From positions 310,001 to 374,000 of the forward strand of contig JAEINS010000001.1 of the NCBI GenBank assembly GCA_016342755.1: a stretch of 64,000 nt of DNA, written 5' to 3'. Under the pieces are notes generated by a model. The model saw only the letters and a list, made by a program, of their open reading frames with translations, did not search any database and was not told the origin of the DNA. Of this stretch, positions 27,527 through 34,990 are shown piece after piece; the first letter of the stretch is position 1, and every line of letters begins with the position of its first letter. Position numbers and translations under genes: made by a program. The stretch is from Melioribacteraceae bacterium (GTDB lineage Bacteria; Bacteroidota; Ignavibacteria; Ignavibacteriales; Melioribacteraceae).

Positions 27527-28741
27527 ATGAATGAAAAAATTGTAGGGATTGGACTAAAAAGTCTTGAGCATGAATTTGGAAAAGAAATTGTTGAAAATGC
27601 TATAAAATCTGTTGAAAAATTTAAAGTGGAAATACCAAGCTGGGTGTTTGGGGAATTTGGCGGAGGACGATTTGGCGATTATATGCCGCCCGGATTTGCG
27701 CGCAATGTTTTTGAAAAACTTGATGACGCGGCTTTTATAAATAAACTTACTGATGCGGTTTCTTCAATAGCAACACATGTTCTCTGGGAATTCTCAGATG
27801 ATGGCGAAACTGTTTCGCTAAAAAAGACTGAAACTGTATTAGCTGCGGCTAATAAAAACAACTTAAAACTCGGATCTGTAAGCCCTACGTACTTTTTAAA
27901 AGGTTCTCACAAAGGCAGTTTGTCAGCTAATAATAATGAAATTAGAAGAAAGTTTGTCGATCAGACAATAATGGCAGCGGAGATTGCAGAAAAATTTGCT
28001 TCTAATTTAATTACCCTTTGGCTGCCCGACGGATCAAATTATCCCGGACAAATTGAACTTTCTGATGCAATTGATAATACAAGAAAATCATTAAGAGAAA
28101 TATCATCCCAGATTAGCAAAGATGTTAAATGTTTAATAGAATACAAAGTTTTTGAACCTGGTACTTATAGTACGGTTCTTTCGGATTGGGGAAGTGCTTA
28201 TTTAATGGCGAAAGAATTTGGGTCAAATGCCGGTGTTTTAATTGATTTAGGACATCACCACCACGGAACCAATATTGAACAGATTATAGCAAGACTTATA
28301 AATGACGGAATTTCTGCCGGAATTCATATAAATACAAGATATGCGGCCGATGATGATCATTCCGCTGAGCCAAATTCTGAGATGGCAAGAATTTTTTATG
28401 AACTGGTAAAAGGGAATACCTTTGAAGGTGAAAATAAATGGGAAATAATGATTGATCAGTGCAGTGTAAGGGAAAATAGAATGCATGCAATTCTTCATAC
28501 AATAGATACTTTACAAAGCTGTTTGGCAAAAGCTATGCTTGTTGATTCTGAAAGATTACGGGAATTACAAAAGGATGATGAAGTAATTTTAGCGAACCGG
28601 TTTTTTAACAATGCATTACTAAATGCTGATGTAAGACCAATTGTTGCCGCCGCAAGGTTAAACAAAAATCTTCCGGTAAATCCTTTCGAAGAATTCATAA
28701 AAAGCGGTTATCAGCAAAAGATTGAAGAGGAAAGAAAATAG
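27527..28741 (+). CDS. rhaI: L-rhamnose isomerase (RhaI type)
   Basis: A 404-residue cytoplasmic TIM-barrel isomerase converting L-rhamnose to L-rhamnulose. It resembles the Pseudomonas stutzeri/RhaI subgroup rather than E. coli RhaA: SYK/SHKGSLSA-like GSHKGSL, ITLWLPDGSNYPGQ, LIEYKVFEPGTYSTVLSDWGSAYL, LIDLGHHHHGTNIEQIIARL. Metal ligands expected in the family are visible: E205, D240, H243, H267 and D275-D277 (IHINTRYAADDD). Some enzymes of this subgroup have broad aldose specificity. It starts a unit with a permease, a small membrane protein and a LacI regulator, and three GH78 rhamnosidases lie downstream, which supports rhamnose as substrate. Confidence 0.88.
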   Translation: MNEKIVGIGLKSLEHEFGKEIVENAIKSVEKFKVEIPSWVFGEFGGGRFGDYMPPGFARNVFEKLDDAAFINKLTDAVSSIATHVLWEFSDDGETVSLKKTETVLAAANKNNLKLGSVSPTYFLKGSHKGSLSANNNEIRRKFVDQTIMAAEIAEKFASNLITLWLPDGSNYPGQIELSDAIDNTRKSLREISSQISKDVKCLIEYKVFEPGTYSTVLSDWGSAYLMAKEFGSNAGVLIDLGHHHHGTNIEQIIARLINDGISAGIHINTRYAADDDHSAEPNSEMARIFYELVKGNTFEGENKWEIMIDQCSVRENRMHAILHTIDTLQSCLAKAMLVDSERLRELQKDDEVILANRFFNNALLNADVRPIVAAARLNKNLPVNPFEEFIKSGYQQKIEEERK

Positions 28742-28770
28742 TTCTTTAATTTTTGAATGAAGGAAAATAA

Positions 28771-30168
28771 ATGCTTAAAGAAAAATTATTAGGGCAGTTA
28801 AACTCGGTAGTTGAATTTGAAAGAACTCCCATTCCGGGAAATAAACTAAAAGGATGGGGAAGTTTTATTGGAATGTACGCCGGAGAACATACAGCCGGAA
28901 CTGAATTTGTGATTGGTCCTCTTTTTGTTGCGCACGGTGTCGCTACTGCCGATCTGTTATTAGGATTATTGTTTGGCAATCTTTTAGCGGTTTTAAGCTG
29001 GGCATTTTTATGTGCCCCAATTGCGGTAAAACGCCGTATAACACTTTATTATTTATTAGAAAAAATATGCGGTAAAAGTCTTACATCAGTTTATAATGTA
29101 ATTAATGCATTAATGTTTTGCTTTTTAGCCGGATCAATGATAGCGGTTTCTGCAACAGCTATCGGCATTCCGTTTAATATGAGTATGCCCTCATTAAATG
29201 ACTGGTTCCCAAATAATTTTGGGTGGATTGCTGCTGTTTTATTTGTAGGAATTGTAACAACATTTGTTGCAATGTTTGGTTACGACTTAATATCTAAGTT
29301 CGCAAATTTAGCGGCTCCCTGGATGATCTTAGTTTTTATAGCATCGGCAATAGCTGTTTTACCTGAGTTAGGAGTAAATTCAGTTGGAGATTTTTGGGAT
29401 ACTGCTAATGAAAAAATTTGGACAAATGTACCGTTGGAAGGACAAAGCAAATTTACATTATGGCATGTAATGTTTTTTGCCTGGTTCGCGAATATGGCAA
29501 TGCACATTGGAATGGCAGATGTCTCAATACTCAGGTATGCTAAAAAATGGTATTATGGTTTTGCTTCATCTACAGGAATGTACGTTGGGCATTATATAGC
29601 ATGGGTTGCTTCCGGTATTTTATACGCTCTGTTTTTACAGGAAAGTTCTTTTAGTAATGAATTTGCGCCAGGTCCGGTTGCTTATAAAGCAGCAGGTTTA
29701 ACAGGTGCTCTTTGTGTAATAATTGCCGGCTGGACTACCGCTAATCCTACAATATATAGAGCCGGACTTGCTCTTCAGGCAATTAAACCAAATTGGAAAA
29801 CATGGAAAGTTACAATGGTTGTCGGCGGTATTACAACAATAGCGGCAATGTTTCCGGCACTTGTAATGAAACTTTTAGAATTTGTAGCACTTTATGGTCT
29901 AATTTTAATGCCGATGGGTGCAATAATTATAATGGATACTTATATACTTCCAAAACTTAAACTTAAGAGTAACTATGCTGAGTTTTTTAATAAGTCCGTT
30001 AATCCGTCTGCCGCTATCAGTTGGATAATAACATTATTGTTATGTCTGTTAATAAATGTTTATTTCGGGATGGAAATCTTTTTTCTTGGATTGCCCGGGT
30101 GGTTTATAGCTTCACTATTCTATTTAATTTCAAGTAAACTTTTTCAAAAAAAAATATTAATTGATTAG
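28771..30168 (+). CDS. NCS1-family (purine-cytosine-permease-like) transporter
   Basis: 465 residues with about 12 membrane helices and a short soluble N-terminus. The pattern GSFIGMYAGEHTAGTEFVIGP near residue 30, LFGNLLAVLSWAFLCAPIAVKRRI and the internal GYDLISKFANLAAPWMILV are those of the cytosine/purine/hydantoin permease family. Family members usually carry nucleobases, hydantoins or vitamins. Here it sits 29 bases after the L-rhamnose isomerase and 7 before a small membrane gene, ahead of LacI. The neighbourhood therefore suggests rhamnose or a related sugar as cargo; that is inference and would be unusual for NCS1. A GAAGGAAAA site precedes the ATG. Confidence 0.8.
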   Translation: MLKEKLLGQLNSVVEFERTPIPGNKLKGWGSFIGMYAGEHTAGTEFVIGPLFVAHGVATADLLLGLLFGNLLAVLSWAFLCAPIAVKRRITLYYLLEKICGKSLTSVYNVINALMFCFLAGSMIAVSATAIGIPFNMSMPSLNDWFPNNFGWIAAVLFVGIVTTFVAMFGYDLISKFANLAAPWMILVFIASAIAVLPELGVNSVGDFWDTANEKIWTNVPLEGQSKFTLWHVMFFAWFANMAMHIGMADVSILRYAKKWYYGFASSTGMYVGHYIAWVASGILYALFLQESSFSNEFAPGPVAYKAAGLTGALCVIIAGWTTANPTIYRAGLALQAIKPNWKTWKVTMVVGGITTIAAMFPALVMKLLEFVALYGLILMPMGAIIIMDTYILPKLKLKSNYAEFFNKSVNPSAAISWIITLLLCLLINVYFGMEIFFLGLPGWFIASLFYLISSKLFQKKILID

Positions 30169-30175
30169 GTGAAAA

Positions 30176-30346
30176 ATGAAAATCGTTCTTATTATAATTT
30201 CTTTTATAGGTTTAAGTCTGGTTATACTTCCATCATTTGCGGTTTTCGCAAAAATTATAAATATAGATACCGCAAACGTTATTATGTTATTAGGTACAAT
30301 TATTTGGTTCAGTACATCTTCCTTTTGGATGAATAAAAAATCGTAG
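30176..30346 (+). CDS. Small two-helix membrane protein (56 residues)
   Basis: A 56-codon ORF starts 7 bases after the permease stop, with GGTGAAAA just before the ATG. It encodes two hydrophobic helices (MKIVLIIISFIGLSLVILPSF..., then NVIMLLGTIIWFSTSSFW) and ends MNKKS. The second helix motif LLGTIIWF with FWMNKK resembles small proteins that often follow sugar transporters in Bacteroidetes-type genomes. It may assist or regulate the permease; no biochemical function is assigned. Confidence 0.7.
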   Translation: MKIVLIIISFIGLSLVILPSFAVFAKIINIDTANVIMLLGTIIWFSTSSFWMNKKS

Positions 30347-30425
30347 TTATATATGATTCTTATAATTCGGGTTAATTGATTATATTTCACTTAATTATTT
30401 ACGAAAACATTTAAGGAAGAAGAAA

Positions 30426-31454
30426 TTGAACAAAAGAGTAACCTTAAAAGATATAGCCAAGGTGTTAAATGTTACACCGGCAACTGTTTCCAAAGCACTT
30501 AGAGAATGTGATGATATTTCTAAAGGTATGCAGAAAACTGTAAAGGAAACTGCTGGTGAACTTGGATACAGACCAAATATCCTGGCAAGGTCACTTATTA
30601 ACAAAAAAAGCAAATTGCTGGGAGTTGTAATTCCCGATCTAAGAATTTCTTTCTTCACTGAAGTAACCAGGGGTATTTACGAAGAAGCCAGTAAACTGGG
30701 CTACGAAGCAATTTTGATGGTTCATGATGAAAATCCGGAAAATGAGAAAAAAAAGTTAGAGTTTTTATCGGATATTAATGTAGATGGTATTTTAATAGCG
30801 AGTGCGGATTCTAATGAAAACCTAAAATTATTAGAAACAATCTCATCACACGGAATTAAAATTGTGGCCTGGGATAGAAAGATTGAAGGGCTTGATTTTC
30901 CGGTTGTGCATGGCGATGATAGAAAAGCCGCGTTTAATTTAACGTCCGAGATTATAAAACAGGGAAGAAAAAAAATAGCTTTTATCGGAGCAACTAAATC
31001 TATACAGTTGGCAAACGATAGAATTAATGGATTTATAGACGCGCATAAACATCATGGCATAAGTTTGAACGAAAATTTAATTGTGCCGTGCGAAAGGAAG
31101 TTTGAAGCCAGCTTTAATGAAATGAAAAAAACATTAGAAAAAATAAATGATATTGATGCAGTAGTTTGTTTTGGCGGTGTGGTAGCCTATGGAGCCGGAA
31201 GTGCTATTTTAGAATTAGACAAATCTATTCCGGATGATATTATGCTTGGTGAATTTGGTGATAACAGTTTAGTAACCCGGTTAGGTGTATCATATTATAC
31301 AGTTAACCAAAATCCTTATAGAATTGGTATAGAAGCCGTTAATTTAATTGTTAAATGTATTGAATCGGATGGCGAATGCCAGATTGAAAAAGATCAGATT
31401 ATTGAAACAAAAATACTTTATAGAAATGTTGGCGCAAGGACATTTGATAATTAA
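30426..31454 (+). CDS. LacI-family transcriptional regulator
   Basis: A 342-residue LacI/GalR repressor. The N-terminal helix-turn-helix is VTLKDIAKVLNVTPATVSKALRE, the hinge region ends in GYRPNILARSL, and a periplasmic-binding-protein-like domain follows (LLGVVIPDLRISFFTEVTRGI, DGILIASAD, VVHGDDRKAAF). The start is TTG behind AAGGAAG, giving the usual short N-terminus before the HTH. It is probably induced by rhamnose or rhamnulose and controls the isomerase/permease unit, judging by position. About 80 bases separate it from the small membrane gene, enough for its own promoter. Confidence 0.92.
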   Translation: MNKRVTLKDIAKVLNVTPATVSKALRECDDISKGMQKTVKETAGELGYRPNILARSLINKKSKLLGVVIPDLRISFFTEVTRGIYEEASKLGYEAILMVHDENPENEKKKLEFLSDINVDGILIASADSNENLKLLETISSHGIKIVAWDRKIEGLDFPVVHGDDRKAAFNLTSEIIKQGRKKIAFIGATKSIQLANDRINGFIDAHKHHGISLNENLIVPCERKFEASFNEMKKTLEKINDIDAVVCFGGVVAYGAGSAILELDKSIPDDIMLGEFGDNSLVTRLGVSYYTVNQNPYRIGIEAVNLIVKCIESDGECQIEKDQIIETKILYRNVGARTFDN

Positions 31455-31576
31455 AACTAAGTATTTATTGAGCAAAAAATATTATATATAAATTTAACCC
31501 TTTTATCTGGTAACCCTCATTCTCTATATTCCAAAGTAAAAAAGTAGATAATTAACAAACAATAAAGGTATGAAGT

Positions 31577-33592
31577 ATGAAAAATTTTAACAGCAATAAA
31601 GTGAAAGAGTTTCTATTAAAAAATTCGTTCCCCTTATTTGGACTTGGAGCGTTAATCTGGTTTTTAATCAGGGTAATTCCTAAGCCAACACGTGCTTCTT
31701 ACCCTTGTATGAAAGTTGCCGCACCAATGGCATCTAGTTTTGTACTGTGGTTAATAGGTTTAACAGGAAGTTTGTTGTTTTTCAGAAAGATGCAGACCGC
31801 ATTTAAAAAATCATCGTATGTAAAGGCATCATTATTTTTAGCAACCGCAATTATATTTTCAGTTTTCACATTAAGTCAGAACGGTCTAAATACAATTGCT
31901 AAAACTGATGGTTTCACCGAAACTGTAAAAGCGAACAATCCGATTGGTGAAGCAAAAGGTATAAATCCGGGACGTGTTGTATGGGTCTGGAATCCGTATG
32001 CGACAAATGAAAATTGCACAAATAAATTTTATGGGTCTGAAAATACTCCGGCTGATGAAACTGATGATGGATGGTTTTTAGATAAAAATAATGATCAAGT
32101 TGAAATTGATAAAATGCTGTCAGCCAGTATTCAGCAGTTAACAAATGAAGAAACTGATAACAATGCATGGGATGCAATATTCACTCATTTTAATGAAAAT
32201 AAACATAGTCGTTCTGAAAGTTATTTAGCGGGTGAAAAAATATTTATTAAGATTAATGCAACTTCCACCTGGGGAAAAGGAGAGTTCTGGGGTAACATAA
32301 CAGACGATGATGAACACATGAGAAATGGTTCTTATGGAATTGCCGAAACTTCACCTCATGTAATTCTTGCATTGTTAAGACAGCTAGTAAATGTTGTTGG
32401 TGTTGCGCAAGAAGATATTTCAATTGGCGACCCGATGAAATTTATTTATGCAAACAGTTTTAATAGATGGAATGCTGAATTTCCTAATATTCATTATATA
32501 GCCAACCAGGTAAGTGATGGCAGGGAATTGGCAGTACAAACTTCTGAGCCTGTTATAAAGTATTCTGATAAAGGTTCATCAATGGATGAAGCTGTAAGCG
32601 ATAAAATATATACTAAAATGTACGAAGCTGATTATTTAATTAATGTTCCTACAATGAAAGCTCACGCAAGAGCCGGTATAACTCTGTTTGCAAAAAATCA
32701 TTTTGGATCGCATACCAGAAGCAGTGCCGAACATTTGCATAAAGGATTGGTTGCGCCTGAAAACGCCCAGCCTGTAAGAACAGATTCAAGTATGTACCGG
32801 GTTCAGGTTGATTTAATGGGACACGAGAAGTTTGGTGGAAATCAGGTTCTGTTTTTATTGGACGCACTTTATTCCGGCTCTGAAGCTACTGATCCGCCAA
32901 CTAAATGGGATTTGGCTCCTTTTAATGGCGACTGGACTTCTTCTATTTTTGTATCACAAGATCCGGTTGCAATTGAATCAGTTGCGTATGATTTCTTGTC
33001 AAATGAATATGACGGCTCATGGAATATGACTGCCTTTGTCCAGAAAGTAAATTATCCGCATATGAACGGTAGCACGGATTATCTGCGCCAGGCGGCTTCC
33101 TCTGATTTTTGGCCTGAAGGAATTTCTTATGATCCGGAAGATGATGGAACTCCTATTGGCAGTTTAGGTGTTAACGAACACTGGAACAATCCAGCGGATA
33201 AACAATATTCACGGAATCTTAACGAAGGTGACGGAATTGAACTTGTAACAGTATATCAAAATGTAACTGATATTGATGATAATGAATCAGAAACTTTGCC
33301 AAACGGATTTATCCTTAATCAAAATTATCCAAATCCGTTTAATCCTACTACAACAATTTCTTTTAATCTGGAAAAAGCTTCACAGATTAAATTGGAAATT
33401 TATGATACTATAGGCAGATTAGTTACAACTTTATATACAGGACAAAAAAGTTTCGGTTCACACAAAATAAATTGGAATGGTATTGATTCAAAAGGCCGTA
33501 AAGTTTCTTCCGGAAATTATATTTATAGACTTACTGTTCTTAATGGTTCAGTTGAAAATGTTCAATCAAAAAAAATGACTTTATTAAATTAA
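31577..33592 (+). CDS. DUF362 protein with N-terminal membrane helices and T9SS tail
   Basis: 671 residues. Three hydrophobic segments (about 15-36, 48-70 and 82-102) replace a cleavable signal peptide. A DUF362 region follows (about 130-520; GEKIFIKINATSTWGKG, TSPHVILALLRQLVNVVG, ISIGDPMKF, YLINVPTMKAHARAGITLFAKNHFGS, SQDPVAIESVAYDFL). A T9SS type A tail starts at N583 (NYPNPFNPTTTISF). DUF362 proteins are often linked to iron-sulfur ferredoxin domains, but no CxxCxxC cluster motif is present here. Membrane helices together with a T9SS tail are an odd pair. It starts a new unit with the propeller gene 12 bases downstream. Function unknown. Confidence 0.72.
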   Translation: MKNFNSNKVKEFLLKNSFPLFGLGALIWFLIRVIPKPTRASYPCMKVAAPMASSFVLWLIGLTGSLLFFRKMQTAFKKSSYVKASLFLATAIIFSVFTLSQNGLNTIAKTDGFTETVKANNPIGEAKGINPGRVVWVWNPYATNENCTNKFYGSENTPADETDDGWFLDKNNDQVEIDKMLSASIQQLTNEETDNNAWDAIFTHFNENKHSRSESYLAGEKIFIKINATSTWGKGEFWGNITDDDEHMRNGSYGIAETSPHVILALLRQLVNVVGVAQEDISIGDPMKFIYANSFNRWNAEFPNIHYIANQVSDGRELAVQTSEPVIKYSDKGSSMDEAVSDKIYTKMYEADYLINVPTMKAHARAGITLFAKNHFGSHTRSSAEHLHKGLVAPENAQPVRTDSSMYRVQVDLMGHEKFGGNQVLFLLDALYSGSEATDPPTKWDLAPFNGDWTSSIFVSQDPVAIESVAYDFLSNEYDGSWNMTAFVQKVNYPHMNGSTDYLRQAASSDFWPEGISYDPEDDGTPIGSLGVNEHWNNPADKQYSRNLNEGDGIELVTVYQNVTDIDDNESETLPNGFILNQNYPNPFNPTTTISFNLEKASQIKLEIYDTIGRLVTTLYTGQKSFGSHKINWNGIDSKGRKVSSGNYIYRLTVLNGSVENVQSKKMTLLN

Positions 33593-33604
33593 GAAAGGGA
33601 AAAG

Positions 33605-34903
33605 ATGCGTTTATTATGGATATTCTTTTTCTGTGCTGCTCTAAATTTAACTGGGCAGCAGTATGAAAATTTCTCTACAGCAAACAGTTCTATTGCCGGT
33701 AATAACATAAGCTCTATTCAGATAGATGACAGCGGTATTATCTGGGTTTCAACAGATAAAGGTGTTTCTGTATATGACGGAAATACATGGGTGAATTATA
33801 ATTCCTCTGATGTATTAAAAAGTGATAATATAAATGATCTTTATCTATCAGACGACGAATCACTTTGGGCAGCCTCAGACAGCGGTGTTTCAAAATATAG
33901 TGTTTCCGGCCCGACTGTAGAAAATGAAACAGATTATTTTAGTGTTGAAGAAGATTCAATTGTTTCAAATAATATTTTTTCTGTCGTTTCAGATTATCTG
34001 TTAAGTGTTTGGTTTGGTACTGATAACGGGATTTCTGTTTCATCAGTAAAAGGGATTGATATTCTTAATAAGGAAAACGGAGCAAAACTTAGAACTGATA
34101 AAATAAATAAACTTGCCGTTCAGAACGATGGCTGGGTTTATGCGGCAACAAACGGCGGCGGTATAAGCCGATTTAAATATGACATGGTTGATGGTATTTC
34201 ATCTGCTTCAATAGTTGAAAAAGGCTGGAGCGGACTACCTTCAGACACAGTTCTTACTGTTTATATAACTGAAGACAAAAATCATTTTTATGGAACAACT
34301 AAAGGTGCCGGTTCTCATTACGAAGAGGATTCTAAAAATGCTAAATGGGAACGTTATACTGTTGATCAAGGACTAATAAATAACCGGGTTCATGCAATAA
34401 CTACTGATGAAAACGGTAATATCTGGTTTGGTACTGAAGGCGGAGTTTCCCGTTTTGATGGTGAAAATTATATTTCTTTTACTGAAACCGAAGGTCTTAT
34501 AAGTAATAATGTAAGTGATTTAAAAGTCGCACCCGACGGTGCGGTATGGATTGCCACTGATAACGGTATTACCAAACTGACTGATATTACTGATGTAGAT
34601 GAGAGCAAAACAACTTTGCCTGAATCATTTGAAATTACTTTGGATGCATATCCAAATCCGTTTAATCCCAAAGTTAATGTTAGTGTTGGTGTTAATAAAA
34701 GAACGTCATTAAAACTTTTTATATATGATATTCAGGGCAGACTTATTAAAAAACTTGTGGATAATGTTTATTCAAAGGGCAATAATATTATTGCATGGAA
34801 TTCAATCAATGATAACGGGATGAAAGTGAATTCTGGAATTTACATTATTAAAGCTGTTACTGCTTCAACAACAATTACAAAAAAAATTATTTTGTTAAAA
34901 TAA
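33605..34903 (+). CDS. Secreted two-component-regulator-type beta-propeller with T9SS tail
   Basis: 432 residues: a signal peptide (1-17), then about seven Reg_prop-type propeller repeats of the form NNISSIQIDDSGIIWVSTDKGVSVYDG, with similar units around 70, 110, 160, 245 and 290, and a T9SS tail from A348 (AYPNPFNPKVNV). Such propellers are the sensor part of hybrid two-component systems of Bacteroidetes. Here there is no membrane helix, kinase or DNA-binding domain. It may be a surface glycan-binding protein or a lectin-like module. A GGGAAAAG ribosome-binding site precedes the start. Confidence 0.8.
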   Translation: MRLLWIFFFCAALNLTGQQYENFSTANSSIAGNNISSIQIDDSGIIWVSTDKGVSVYDGNTWVNYNSSDVLKSDNINDLYLSDDESLWAASDSGVSKYSVSGPTVENETDYFSVEEDSIVSNNIFSVVSDYLLSVWFGTDNGISVSSVKGIDILNKENGAKLRTDKINKLAVQNDGWVYAATNGGGISRFKYDMVDGISSASIVEKGWSGLPSDTVLTVYITEDKNHFYGTTKGAGSHYEEDSKNAKWERYTVDQGLINNRVHAITTDENGNIWFGTEGGVSRFDGENYISFTETEGLISNNVSDLKVAPDGAVWIATDNGITKLTDITDVDESKTTLPESFEITLDAYPNPFNPKVNVSVGVNKRTSLKLFIYDIQGRLIKKLVDNVYSKGNNIIAWNSINDNGMKVNSGIYIIKAVTASTTITKKIILLK

Positions 34904-34906
34904 CTT

Positions 34907-34932
34907 AAAAGCCGTCAGTCCTGGCGGCTTTT
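34907..34932 (+). terminator. Rho-independent terminator
   Basis: GCCGTCAG (34911-34918) pairs with CTGGCGGC (34921-34928) with one G-T wobble. It is flanked by AAAA upstream and TTTT downstream, right after the propeller gene. The AAAA/TTTT flanks mean it could act in both directions. Confidence 0.8.
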
Positions 34933-34990
34933 CTCATCTAATTAGATATTTACACATAAGCTTTAGATCATATTTAACGGAGTATCCACG

